From positions 503,501 to 567,500 of the forward strand of contig JAWDGP010006875.1 in assembly GCA_033675545.1 (NCBI GenBank): a DNA stretch of 64,000 nucleotides. Reading direction: 5' to 3'. The notes under the pieces were generated by a model, which worked only from the letters and a program-made list of their open reading frames with translations, was not told the origin of the DNA and made no database searches. Positions 10,646 through 26,147 of this stretch are shown in pieces. Each line of letters starts with the position of its first letter. Positions within the stretch are counted from its first letter, which is position 1. The translations under genes were made by a program, and so were the position numbers. The DNA comes from Elysia crispata (taxonomy: Eukaryota; Mollusca; Gastropoda; Plakobranchidae).

Positions 10646-12229
10646 CTGTATAACTCACACTCCTATGTAGATCAGACTGAAAAGATGAGACCCTAAATTA
10701 ATACACCGACAGGTGAAGATCAAAACTTCATCTATTGCTCGAAACAAAAAATATTTCCATTGAACGCATTCAATTTGTAAGAAATATTCTAACTTTTACT
10801 TTCAAGCCATTGTAAGTTAGGGTCTTAAATCAACATTCTCCGTTTCTAGTTGAACTCAAAAATGGACTTTGAAATTCAATTTGGTGCTTAAATTTGTGAT
10901 GCTTGAAATAATTCAGCCCATAGCCTGCAAAAGTGGTACATTGTATTTTAATAAGCAATGTCCCGCGTGATATAGGACAGAACAGTAAATTGAGACCGAA
11001 AAACTCAACATCACCAGTAGTGATATAACTAAATAACTTTTGCCAAGGATGAAAGTCTATACATACAGACTCCAGGTCAGTCATATACTTGCTGGCCCTC
11101 CGACTTCATAATTTTGTAAGGAAAGATTTTCTGAATAATGAACACCATCTTATTCTACATAGCCTACGCCACAAAAATATAAATGGATAAATAAAATGAA
11201 TAAGTAAATACATAAACAAATCAATAAATAAATTCGCATATTCTTCTTATGTGACAATCAATTATCAGTACTGTTGACTCAGTATCAAACCATGCGAAAA
11301 AAAAAAATAATCACGAAGACAATGTGTGTGACTCACCTTCTCTATATTTTACCTATAGAGTTTATTTGCGTGGTTTTGATACTGAAAGACATGGGTTCTT
11401 TTTTACGGAAACAAAAAGGTGGTAAATCTCAGATGGTTTTAAAACTGTTATCCTTTCTTATCTTTTTTTTTCTTTTTCGTGGTTGCTAATCTTCTAATCT
11501 TTTGATGAAGGCTAGCAGAACTGTTAATATGTGAGTTAGAGAAAAAGATTAGAGGATAAAACCAGCGAAGAATAGGAGACAAGCACTGAACCCTTTGATG
11601 AGGCTGAAAGCAATAAGTGCCTCTTCTGTAATGAAGAGCATAAACATTTCAAACATCACACTCCGTTCGGCGGTTCCCGTATTGTGTGACTGGGCGGACC
11701 TTGATGAGCCTGGAGCGGTTACGGAGAGAGAGAGAGAGATAACAGCACTAGCTGATAACGACGTTCAGCTATCATGCGGGTTGTTTTTTAACACCACTGT
11801 TGTTTGCAAACTGTTCAAATGCTGGCGATTTGCTTTGATGGCTTGCAGGTGGAGGTGTCTGAAGTTCAACATCTCTAAAATAGCGCAATAACCAGAGCGG
11901 TAAAGTTATCACTAACTTGGACAAAGTTAGGATAGCCAGGTTGCTGTATTGACAGTTTGAAGTTTGAATGTTCAAAATATTAGTTCCTCGCTCTCTCTCC
12001 GTTGTTTTCTTGCCATGCTTATTTTGTTTAGTTTTCTGCCAGTTTAACTAATTCAGACATTGTAAATCTCTTCCTAAATAGGCATGCAAGTACTGATAAG
12101 TTTGATTTACGATTTTTATTGAAAATACTGTTTTTTTAGAGATAAAGATAATAAAGAAAAACAACACTAAGATATAAATTGAATAAAGGGGACAAAATGA
12201 GGAAACAGAAGCTGATAAACTTGATGGAT
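10646..12229. other. Intergenic; one hairpin at 11481-11563, otherwise nothing recognised
   Basis: Mixed AT-rich sequence. A stem of 4 + 15 base pairs with a 39-nt loop lies at 11481-11563. No protein-coding signal was recognised. Confidence 0.5.
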
Positions 12230-12543
12230 ATTTAGCAAGCTAAGGCCAACAACTTTATAATTACGGGACCAAAAAAAAATATAACAAAACTGTTATCAAT
12301 TCAAAATTTAAAAGTTTCACTTTGTAAGCTTTGTCAGTAGTTCAAATGTTTAAACGTTGAATTGATAATAGTCTTGTTATATCTTTTTTGTCCTGTAATT
12401 ATAAAGTTGTGTGCCTATTTCCTTTTAGACCTTGTATTATACTATTTACAGACAAGCAAGCGTCCTTTTGGAACATTTGTAATTACCAAGTTATCCTCCA
12501 AGTGTGGTGTTTTTGCTTTCTATTCGGATTTAGCAAGCTAAGG
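12230..12543. mobile_element. Palindromic element (foldback/MITE-like) flanked by a 16-bp direct repeat
   Basis: From 12251 to 12408 the sequence is an imperfect palindrome. AACTTTATAATTAC at 12251 is matched by its reverse complement ending at 12408, and the arms pair for about 50 nt with a few substitutions and one 2-nt indel, then more loosely for another 20. The 16-base string ATTTAGCAAGCTAAGG occurs at 12230-12245 and again at 12528-12543, bracketing the palindrome plus about 120 bp. The direct repeat could be a target-site duplication. No reading frame is present. Confidence 0.55.
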
Positions 12544-13210
12544 GCTCCCTCGTGGATTTCACGACGAGGACCAAAACTTTTATCTGATCGTTTTATTTTC
12601 AGAATGCTTTTCATTTTATGCGGTCAAGATTGGTAAGAAAATGGCAATGCTTGTCTGTAAAAAAAAGGACTTAAGAATCACTAAAACCACGGTTTTCGCT
12701 TTGCTATGTGTATTTTACCCATTATTTTTTTTATTATTCGATATTTTATTTTCTTGATATGAAATCAAGCAGGTGCACGATCAACTTGACTATACTGTAG
12801 TTCTTGCCAAATTGAGAGAAAGGAAAGATTTAAATGATGGTTTTCAAATGAATTCAATTTTTGTTGATTGGTGTGTTTGCTTTTTTAATCTAAGCATTGT
12901 ATATGCAGAGAATACATATCAAAATGAAACGTTTTCTCTTTTTCAGAATACAGAGAAGGCATATGATATTTCAAATCTTCCTTTTCACTTCGCGGAGTGT
13001 ATTTGCCTTTCAGAACCAAAGAAATAAATAAACACGAAGTACGCAGCCGTTCTGTGTCATTACTTTAGGATCCACACAGTTTAGCGCAGCACGCATGGTA
13101 GGGAAACATCATTTTTTATGACTATCGGCTATTACTATAAGTAGCACTCGGAAAAATCTGTGCGTAAATATTAAGGTCTATCAAGATTTTTGGAATTATA
13201 GACTTGATCC
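12544..13210. other. Intergenic, nothing recognised
   Basis: AT-rich sequence between two small inverted-repeat elements. The short frames do not resemble known proteins. Confidence 0.6.
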
Positions 13211-13213
13211 TAA

Positions 13214-13789
13214 AGCCCCCTTCAGATGTACAGTTTTTTGTATCCGGTAAAGCCATCCGGTCAGTTGAAACTGACACTAACCGGATTAGCAATCATATGA
13301 CCGTTTACATGCATTAGTTGGATATCAGTTGACCTGATCATTCAAATCTTGGCCTAGATGATGACATCATTGGGTTGTCGTATCTAGTTCGCGCGAAATT
13401 CAAAACGTTCACAAAAATGGAGGATGATCAACATGATTTCGAATTTTTTATTTTTTAATTTATCGTTAAATTCTGTTCTCCGCGTAAATTTGACTAATTG
13501 AAGGTCGCTGATCACGAAAATCGTATTAATTTTTAGATTGGACCAGTAATTCAAAATATTTTTATTCGTATTTTTAGCTCCGCGCGCGGCAAGATCATAG
13601 TAAAGACCTCGAGGCGCCAGTGCCCCAGTTCACTGGATGTCCACCGGATGGGAAATATCTAGCTGCGCCAGATATCAAGCTATCCGGTACGATTTTTGTC
13701 AAGCCGCTTCTTTGCACTACTATTTTTATTCGCATGGACTGACCGGGTGGCTTTACCGGATACAAAAAAGTGTGCGTCTGAAGGGGGCT
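13214..13789. mobile_element. Non-autonomous DNA transposon, PIF/Harbinger-type MITE
   Basis: A 576-bp element with 52-bp terminal inverted repeats (13214-13265 and 13738-13789) starting AGCCCCCTTCAGA. They match at 48 of 52 positions by my alignment. TAA flanks both ends (13211-13213 and 13790-13792), the 3-bp duplication expected of PIF/Harbinger. The ATCCGGT motif recurs several times inside, as subterminal repeats often do. There is no transposase; mobilisation in trans is inferred. Confidence 0.8.
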
Positions 13790-13852
13790 TAACGGTGGTC
13801 TGTCGCAACACCAAAATAGTGACGTATATAGCTTGCTCGGCTCTTGTTATAA

Positions 13853-13987
<135 letters not shown>

Positions 13988-14003
13988 CTTTTTTTTTTTT
14001 TTT

Positions 14004-14841
14004 CCTCTCGCAGTACTGATAGCTATATCTAGACCTAGATCCTCCATTTTGCTTCGAAACAGGGATATCTTGAAAGAAAAAAATGGAACTAATCGATGTT
14101 GATCCCTATAACAGCTAAACCTAATATAATTGGCATAATACATTTTCTTTGAAAAAGAATCCGGTATGTTAATCTTTTCTTGTTGTCGATTGTGAAATGC
14201 GGAAGTACGTAGCTCGCTTTCACCATTAACACTGATCTCGTCGGAAAGGTGGATAAAGTATAATGCTATGCGGATGATTTAAATATTTTGTAAAAAATTT
14301 ATTCAAGTAAAAATCGGCATTCTCATAATCCCATCGGATCCACAATGATATTTTGGCATTAAGAGGACTGTAACAGATATAGTACTAGTTTGGGAATATT
14401 CTTTTGTCGGTCCTAAATTTGCGCATCTCTAAGGATTTGAAGTTACGCCAAATGCCTCTGGTCGGTTTAGATCCGCCAATTTTATTTTTTTCACGTAAAG
14501 CAAAAGCGAACATCAACGTAGGTTTTTTTTTTTATGAGATTTCATTCCCTCTTGACATGAGAATGTATTTAATTTACATTGAATTAGATTTTTATTCTAC
14601 ATTCGTCTACTTTACATTTTAAGTCTAAGTTTTTTTCTAGAACAAATTTAAAAAAATAGGCTGTTCAAACCTAGATGAAACATGGATTTTAAAAAGAATA
14701 GATTTCGGCCAAATAACAAGGCGAAAGAATCACACTGATTTGAAGAAAAGAGGTGGTTTACTTAGAAAAAGTGTCCTTATTTCTGAACAAAAGAGGGTTT
14801 AGGATTGAAGTTGTCGGCGTTCTTTTTTTTTTGGTCTAGAA
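14004..14841. other. Intergenic, nothing recognised
   Basis: AT-rich with poly-T runs; no coding or RNA gene signal. Confidence 0.6.
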
Positions 14842-14989
14842 AGAGCAGATTTTGTTTTAATTGTTAGGTTTCCTCTACAATATAACGCCATCTCAGTTAA
14901 TGTGTTTTAGAAGTTGACACGAAATTCAACTTATGCCATCCTAGAGCACTAGTACATCAGAGGAAACCTAACAATTAAAACAAAAACTG

Positions 14990-14993
<4 letters not shown>
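14842..14993. repeat. 35-bp inverted repeat with 82-nt spacer (MITE-like)
   Basis: The left arm 14842-14876 (AGAGCAGATTTTG...) and right arm 14959-14993 are reverse complements at 34 of 35 positions. The 82-nt spacer contains a smaller stem, AAGTTGA (14911-14917) with TCAACTT (14926-14932). The right arm runs directly into a (TC)n(TA)n microsatellite. This could be a miniature transposon or another foldback element; no target duplication is obvious. Confidence 0.7.

Positions 14994-15065
<72 letters not shown>
14991..15065 (+). repeat. Compound (TC)n(TA)n microsatellite
   Basis: TC units from 14991 to about 15012 switch sharply to TA units at 15013-15065. Confidence 0.97.
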
Positions 15066-15067
<2 letters not shown>

Positions 15068-15450
15068 ATTATTGAGTATGAGATCAATGATTTAAAAAAA
15101 AATGAAAGGGTAGACCCTGAGCTCACCAATGCTAAGTATTGTTTAACATTTGGCTTGGCTCGTATGTTCAAGTTCGGGTATTTGGCCTTCAGCATGAACG
15201 CCTAAACCGAACTCTAATGGAATAGATCAAATCTCCTTCTAGAGAATCCAGACCCATGCCATTTCATGCTATGATGGGGGTTCGTGGTATGAGCTCTGGA
15301 GGGACAGTCGGTGAGCTGCTCTGGTGTAGAGACAGTAAGTGATACCATGGTGCAGTCGGTCTGCGTGTGGACATCCTTTGTTGGGCTATTCAGGGCTATC
15401 ATTAAAACTAATCAAAGTTTCGATATGTGCGGAGCATGTCTGACAGCGGT
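15066..15450. other. Intergenic, nothing recognised
   Basis: Moderately GC-rich in its second half. The short frames on both strands overlap and match nothing I know. Confidence 0.5.
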
Positions 15451-15472
15451 GTCTCTGTTAACGATGTGTTCT

Positions 15473-15677
15473 TTACGTCACAAACGCTGGACCAGACATC
15501 CGTCTGCTGGTAGCGGACATGACGTCACCGGCGTGTTGCCAAACCTGACAAAATGGAAGTGACATCTAAACGGCCGTTGCTGTGGTATCGCCATGGTGTT
15601 TGCTAAGACGCAAAACTAGACGTTTGCTCTCTCTCATCACGTGACTTGGAATGGAGACTCATGCTGAGCCACGTGAC
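15473..15677. promoter_or_regulatory. Cluster of CRE and CACGTGAC (E-box/CLEAR-type) motifs
   Basis: TTACGTCA at 15473-15480, the full palindromic CRE TGACGTCA at 15520-15527, and CACGTGAC at 15638-15645 and 15670-15677. bZIP proteins of the CREB/ATF group bind the first type and bHLH-Zip proteins (USF, MITF/TFE) the second. The surrounding 200 bp is richer in G and C than the neighbourhood. Function is inferred from motifs only. Confidence 0.35.
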
Positions 15678-15699
15678 CTCTATAATCTTGAGCAAAATA

Positions 15700-18600
15700 A
15701 AACATGCTCAGGGAGAAATGGGCGTGATTTCAAAACTTTCCCAACGGCTGGTTTAGTGTCCAGAGAGCCGACAGGGTTGGCATAGATCCCGAGCGCATCC
15801 CAACCTGCCCACCCGCTGTAATCCGATACAGTTAGTCCCCCTGCGCTTGCATTACTCCGCGTTGTAACATGATCGATAAAACGATGCAGACAAGGGAACT
15901 GCCGCTAGCTTGATGGTGGGAATCAATCTTACTGACAATTCAGGGGGGAAAAGCTTTAAAAAGTCACTGATCAGAAGGACCAAGTAAATATATTAATATC
16001 CCCGACAAGATCATGAACTAAATAGGGATGATACTGTACATGATAATCATGCCGTCGGCAACAATTTTTAACAAAAGTATTTTATTTAAACACTCTTTCA
16101 ATATTGCTCTAAAAGTGAATAAACTATTGTATTTTTCAATAAAATTTCAAAAGATAATGATGATCCTCACTCGTTGAAGCAAATGAATGACATTTAGTAG
16201 CTGCCAATGTTAGCGAAACAGTGAACAATATTACAACATTGCATGCCCAAAGTCCCTCCTTGTTTTGCTTTCTGTGGTGATTCCAACGTCATCTGTGATT
16301 ATCTCGCCTTGTCCACCAAACCTATAGATCACCGCATGTGTTGAGGTGATCTTTTAAAGTAGCCAACTAGTGATTTATTCAGCCGCAAACTTAACAGAAA
16401 AGTCAAGCGGCAATGAATTCACTTAATTTTTACAAAATTCTTTTGTTTAATTTATGTTGCTAACATGGGTTGTTCTTGTCCTGGAATTCTACCTGTACAT
16501 AATTAGAAAAAAGTTGAAGAGTGTTGGAATTGTAATGACTAGAATTGAAGTTATGATATAACTGACGCTAGAATGTATTTAATCAAATATCCAAAAGAAA
16601 TAAGGGCAATGAAAAATAGTTATTTATGTTGAGGATGATAACTGGGATTCATAATTATGTCTTGGCACAAATTAAGGCAGAAACTATGGTGTTCGCTGAT
16701 AATGGATTATCCTGGGCACCAGAGTCGCGACAATTACTCACTTACCGTTAGGAAAACAACTCCCGTTACCATGAAACAAATCAAAGCTAATATTCTGGGG
16801 ACATTATGAAAAGCGCAGGGGGAAGAAAAGTTGCAACTTCAAATGCATGAGAACTACAGATGGAGATAAACTTTTCTTTTCGTGGTTATTGTCATTGTGC
16901 AGAGATGTTCAAATAATGATTTGGCAATAAGAGTCTAAAGTTTTAGCAATAGAGATACCATCTGAAAGCTAAGCTCGCCATGGTGAAGACTGTAATCATA
17001 ATTCCTCCAAAAAAACATTCTTTAAAGGTCATTATTATAGATTTTCACGATAAGGCAAAATTAATCAGCCATATAAAACTATTCAAGTAAGCCTAAGTCT
17101 TTCTTTTATTCTCAGAATTAATATCTTGTATTTTGTATATGTATGACATGAAAAGGGGCGGAAATGGTTTTTTTTTTTTTTTTCGTTTAGGCGGACATCG
17201 ATTTTTAGACGATTTACTAATTTGTGAAAAAAAAAATAGAAAAGGTTTCACTGTAAAATGCATGCTTTTAAATGAATAATTTAATAATTCTCTATTGAAT
17301 TTAAGAAAAAAAAAGTAATCTTCTCAAGATTAGTGCACCAATCTTATGACCATTATAATTTTTTAAAACTGTAGTTAGGAAGGTTTTTTTTTCTTTAGAT
17401 AGTCAAGCGGTTTGCAACGGTTAAAAAACAATGAAACTTTCAAGATTATTCCTCACAAATCTCAGTGATCTATTAAGTTTTTAGCCATCAAAATAAATAA
17501 TCCTCATCTGAACTTACTGTCTCCTTTCTTTTTAGATATAGAGCGATCTAAATTTTCTTTTGTCTCTCCTTCCATTTTTTATTCTTTTTTTTTTAAATTA
17601 TTGCAAAAATAATTTAAACATACCCGCGGCTAGCTTTCAGAGGAGGAACGAGTTTTTGAAATGACTTTTTACCCCAAGGACCTGCTCTTTTGTAACACTC
17701 TGACACTCGAGTCAAAAAAGAAATTAAAAAACTAAAATAAGGGGAAAAGGCAGTAAAGATTAAATCTAAAACGTCAGAAAAGAAATGGAATTTTACGACG
17801 TGTGACTGTAAAGTTTACAGTGTAAACAGAGGCTCCTATCAATAAGGCTATGGCGATGGTCTGTTACTGGAAGCTCACCTAGGCTAATTGTCTTGGGAGA
17901 TTTGGCCCACAGTGAGCCATTTCAGCACACAAAAGTCTGAAAATGCCCTGATCTTTGTCTCTTTTTTAACCTCACGAGAGCGTAGAAACCTGGCTATCAA
18001 TTTGTGCGTACCGATTCTTTGCCCATGGGCGTGAAAGCTCATTTGCCACGTTGCCATTTATCTTATGCACAATAGATTTATTAGGCTTGACGTGAACGCC
18101 CAGAAGAGGGAATGTAAAGGTAACCTCTGGGATATACTGCTCAAATGAATTTTGCTTTCACCCAAAGTGAAATAAACATCTAGTAAAAAAAAAAATTGTT
18201 TTTCTATGTTTGTATACATTTCTTGTTTTTGTAAACACATTGAATCTGTTTCGATCGCGTTTGATAGAAATTCATGTTGAATTATTTTACTGCTAATAAA
18301 CAAAAATCGAACTCATTTTCTCTCTCTTTCTTTCTTGCCTTTCCCCGGTCTCTCGCTCCTTTTCTCATTCTTTATCCATCCCTTTCACCTGCACTTATGT
18401 TATTATTTGTCTCTGTATGTGTATATGTGTGTGTGTGTGTATGTGTCTTACTATGTTATTGCATGATTTATTCTGAATAACTCCTGTTTCTCTCTATCTG
18501 CCTCTTTCCGTGTCAATGTCTCTTCTGTCCTTCTTCTATTCCCTCTTCTTTCTTTCTTATCCCTCTCGCAGTTTTAATTCGCCCGCTCCCTTAAAACACG

Positions 18601-19324
18601 TATCAAAGAATTTTTTCCCATTCCGATCATTTATAACCCCTTCCCTTACACCCCCTAAAAAAGCATTAAAGGAAAAGAAAGTTAAAAGAAAAAAAATCGA
18701 TGTCAGTCAACACATCCATCCTTTCAGGAAAACTAAATGACACTGTAGAAAAGGCCCTCCGTCTTATTTACACTGTATCCAACGTTTACAGCCAAATAGA
18801 GTGAGCACCAAATGAGCTGCAGCCAAATGGAAAGAGGAAACGGATCCTAAGTGAGAGCCAGGCAGAGGCGGCCCGGAGACAAAAGGCCAGAGTTTAGGAC
18901 TGGTACAGATAGGCCACAGAGGAAGCGTTCAAACAGTACGGGGAAGAGGGGCTGTTGAAAATAACTTCACAGCTAGTGATGGTAGAGATGGGAGTGGGGA
19001 GGGTAGGAGCTAGGCAATTTGAAGTAAAAAGGGGGCGGGTATTTTCGTCAATCTGGACAGCAAAAGATGGTTTCATTCAGAGGACTTTTAACGGCAAATT
19101 ACTTTCCCCAGTGCTTAAGTGACGGATGAGAGAAAAGCACGGCGCTATTGAAGCCAATCGCTAAGGTAAATATTAGCGGTAGTTTTTTTGTAGAGATGGA
19201 GCTGGGCCGTTTTTGCTATTTTTTTTTTTTACTTTCAAGTTTTGTTTAAAATCTGTTTTGAATTTCTACGTTCTAGGACTCTTAGTCATTGGTTAGAAAA
19301 GAGGAGAGAAGATGCGAGAGGCAG

Positions 19325-19326
<2 letters not shown>
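15700..19326. other. Intergenic, nothing recognised
   Basis: Long stretch of mostly unique AT-rich sequence with poly-A and poly-T runs, a pyrimidine-rich zone at about 18310-18560 and a short GT run near 18426. No exon-like frame was recognised on either strand. Confidence 0.55.
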
Positions 19327-19370
<44 letters not shown>

Positions 19371-19371
19371 G
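19327..19371 (+). repeat. (AG)n followed by poly-G
   Basis: 17 AG units to 19360, then a run of 11 G, which could form unusual DNA structure. Confidence 0.95.
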
Positions 19372-20382
19372 CAAATCCAGAAATAGGGAAAATAATGCCT
19401 CGGTAATGGTACAGAGGAAAAGAAAAGGCAGAGTTCAAAATAAAAAAAAAACTATAATGATAAGATAGAGAAATAGGCAACAACATTGAATAGATAAACA
19501 GGTAAAGAAAGATAGAGGACTATGAGGGTTGTTAAATTTTTAGGAAGATTGAAATTCAAAGACGTTTAATTTAAATAATATATAAAATGATCGGTAATTA
19601 GATAAATACATTGAATCAAGGTAGATGGATAGATTCTTATATAGATCGATAGATAGATATAAAGTTAGATAAATAAATAAAAAGACAGATAGACAGAGAG
19701 ACATAAAAAAGATGAACAGAGAAACAGGCAGTTAAATAAATAGACATACAGACAGAAATAGAGATATGCAGAGGTACAGACAGAGATAGACAGACCGATC
19801 TCTTGGCAAAGAAAGAGTAAGGTCACCGTGGAAACAAAACTGAGAAATTTTTCGATGAATCAGTTTACTAAAGTACTTTAGAGACCATATTGACACAATA
19901 CTTAGAGCCCTTTGAAGTTTTTTCATTTACGCTGAACTGCCATCCCTCTTCTCAACTCATGCGAGAGATGGACTGAGTGGCGTTTTCCACCTTTTTCTTT
20001 CAAATCATTATTTCACATCAACTCAAAATCGTCAATTTCAGGAGCGGTAGGATAATTCAAATCTCTGGCGAAAATGGTGTTCTACGACGAAAGAATTTTT
20101 TTAAATTTTTTTTTCACTCATGTTTACTGCAAATTTTATATTTTTGAAGGGTTTTTTTTTTTTTTTTTCAGTTTTATTGACACAAGACTCAAATCATGAA
20201 TGTCTAAAATTTGCATTGTAAAGACTTTTGGAAAATTTAGATTTCTTTATCATTGTAGAGATTTTTAATTACATTTTGTATAATAAGACATTTCTGTTCT
20301 TATTTACTACATTTTATTGTACACTCACCCCTCTTCTCACCAACTAGGTCTCATCTCATGACTGCTGGCTGTTTCTATCAGA

Positions 20383-20385
<3 letters not shown>
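19372..20385. other. Intergenic with decayed GATA/GACA-type repeats
   Basis: From about 19600 to 19800 the sequence is rich in degenerate AGATA and ACAGA units, an old tetranucleotide array. No gene was recognised. Confidence 0.55.
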
Positions 20386-20461
<76 letters not shown>

Positions 20462-20485
20462 CCCCCCTCTCTCTCTCTGTCTCTC
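20386..20485 (+). repeat. (TC)n microsatellite with C-run interruption
   Basis: TC units to 20459, a C run, then further CT and CTGT units. Confidence 0.97.
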
Positions 20486-20599
20486 GTTTCTTTCTCCCCC
20501 TCTATCTTTGCGTGCATGTCTCTATCCGACTCTCTCTGTCTCCTGTCAATGTACTTGTATCTCCCTTTCTATCTTCATATCAATATCTTTGAAATTCTG

Positions 20600-23275
<2,676 letters not shown>

Positions 23276-23574
23276 CTATCTATCTCTCTTTGTCTGTCTA
23301 TCGGTCTGCCTGCCGCTCTCTTCCTTTCTCTCTGTCATTCTCTCAAAAGCACTCTCACACATACTCTTTCATTCTCACTCACTCTTTTGTCCTCTCTGTT
23401 TCTCTGACTCTCTAATTGCTTCCCGCCATGGGGTTTTCTCTTTAATTTCTCTCTTTCTTGAACATGCTCTTTCTCTTGTTACTGTCCCTCCTCTCCATCA
23501 CCTCTTACTCTTCCACTGTCTCATACACACACTCTCTATCTGTTCCTTCTTGTCTGTCTGTCTGCCTGTCTGTC

Positions 23575-23578
<4 letters not shown>

Positions 23579-23654
<76 letters not shown>
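23579..23654 (+). repeat. (TC)n microsatellite
   Basis: About 38 units, preceded by TGTC units at about 23551-23578. Confidence 0.98.
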
Positions 23655-23658
<4 letters not shown>

Positions 23659-23743
23659 ACTCTCTCTTTCTATGTGTGTAATTAAAAGTTCGAGATGTGC
23701 TATAGATAAAGATTAATGGAAAAAAAACCCAATAATGATCATG

Positions 23744-24029
<286 letters not shown>

Positions 24030-26140
24030 TTTCCCAATTAAATCTCTTTCAAAGTTCATCACACGACTCCGTATTGAGCTGAATATTTTCTTTTTTTCGT
24101 CTTCCGAAGTATACATCTTATACAAAGGCTTTGAAATTGGCAGCGATGGAGACGAAATGTTGACTTTGAATTCCTCTTATGATTGAAGTTATGAGTTTGG
24201 GTATGGGTCTAATCCACGGACTGAAATTAACTGCACAGCTAATGAACTTATTTATAATGAACTAACTAATGATTTCAGGCATATCTATTATACGGTAGAA
24301 CTTAACAGTGGTATTAATAAATAGAAAATGAAAATAACGAACTTGTAATTGAAAACAGCTTTGAAAACAATAGATTGTTATAATTTTGAAGGTGAGAAAG
24401 GATGAAAAGAGAAAATATTTGTTTGAAAAATGCAACAAAATTTAAAAAAAAACAAAAGAAAAGAAAAAAAAAACATACTTTTTGATGAGATGGGAGGGAT
24501 TAAGCTAATCAGAGTGACAGATCGATATAAAGGTAGATGGATAAAAGAATCAGAGATATCATAAATAAAAAGATAGGCATACAAAAAGATTAATTATTTA
24601 TAGGTAAACAGAGAGATACAGAGATAGCAAAGTACATTGTCAGGAAAAGTGAGAAACAGGCTGGAGGAGAGATATTAAATATAAATAGACAAGGCCAAGA
24701 GGAAAAGCAACGCAAAGTAATAAAGAAACTTTTAGATTAATGAAGGAGAAAGATAGAGAGAGAGAGAGAGCAAGAGAGAAAGAGAGAGAGAGGGGGGGAA
24801 TATAACTTTAAGATGTAAAGAACAGTCGAAACTTTATAAAATTATAACTGGAGTATTTAAATGACATTTTTGTTATCCTGTGTTTTGAAATTTTACATTT
24901 GAAATTGAAGAAAGCTTCCGTTTGCTTACACTTCATTTTCCAAAAACCGATCTTTCCATAAAGTTACACATACATGCAATAGAATAGACTTGTATACTAG
25001 TAACAAATGCCTGGCTTTTTCAAATCAGAAACCTTCATGGATCTAATTAACAATGATAAATTCGATTTATTATGCCACCAGGCATTTTCCATTTCTGAGT
25101 CGTTATTATAATTAACTAAAGGATTTTACTTTCCAGGATGTTTGCAGGGGTATTATAAGACCAAACCAAACTTTGACAAGTAGGCCGACATTGGGGTCAG
25201 CCTTAGGGCTGATCAGCACATATCTCCACTTGAAGGATCGCTTACGTGTATTTAATTAATGGCAAGGGTAATTATAACAAATTGGATATGGGTATCTTAA
25301 GAGGAGTATCAGTTGCGATAATCGTAAGCTTTATCCGAAGACTGATATTATCGCTGTGGCAAACTCATCCCAAGATATGCCGAAATCCTGATCCGAGACG
25401 GTCCTGACAGAAACAAACCTGTATAAGGTCAGCTGGGTCACTTGAGCCGTTTCCCAGAGGCGCCGCATTGGTGGAGATAATCACGTGATAAAATGCTCCA
25501 ATCATGAAGTGACCTCGAGATAAATGTCTTCCAATAGCAAAAGAGTTCATGACCTCAAGCGTATAGGGGCGTCAACAATCTCTTTGGGCAGTCTCTGAGC
25601 AATTTGTCTCAGACTTACTGGACAAAGGATTAAGGGCTCAAGTCGTGACCCATCCGTTTGGATTGTTTGTCACAGCCATCGCGACAAATCAGGGCGGCAT
25701 AGTAGGTTGTAATCCTCGTCCAACTTAGCTTCTTCAGTCGTTGCGTTTGTGCCTGACTTTCTTGAGTTTACTATATTTTCCTCGCGCCCGTTTGAAGTAA
25801 TTGTGTTTTGAGGAGTTTACGATGGACTATTTCTAAATATTTTTGAGTACATTGAAAGAACGGTACTTATAAGAAAATACAGCTGCACACAGACATAGCA
25901 ATAGCAAAGAGATTCTTTTACTTACAAGGGGAGGGGGAAGGACTGAATTATAAAGTCATGGCATAGAAAACAATATCATGGGAGACTTGCTTTCGATGAC
26001 TGTGCAAAAAGAAACTGTGAAGTAAGAGCTCAAAGAGAATACGCGATAGAAACAGAGAAATTGGGAATTGAAGGAAAAAATGGATGAGAGACAGACAAAG
26101 GGCACAAAGACAGAGAGTTAATTCTTCCCCAGACCTTGTC
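24030..26140. other. Intergenic, nothing recognised
   Basis: AT-rich; short impure GA runs near 24755-24795. A palindromic E-box ATCACGTGAT lies at 25480-25489 beside GCCGCATTGG. No gene was recognised. Confidence 0.5.
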
Positions 26141-26147
26141 CCATTGA

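Noticed and set aside
10385..10696. MYVC-repeat frames on both strands
   Set aside because: A 4-nt repeat without stops keeps all frames open; this is a microsatellite artefact.
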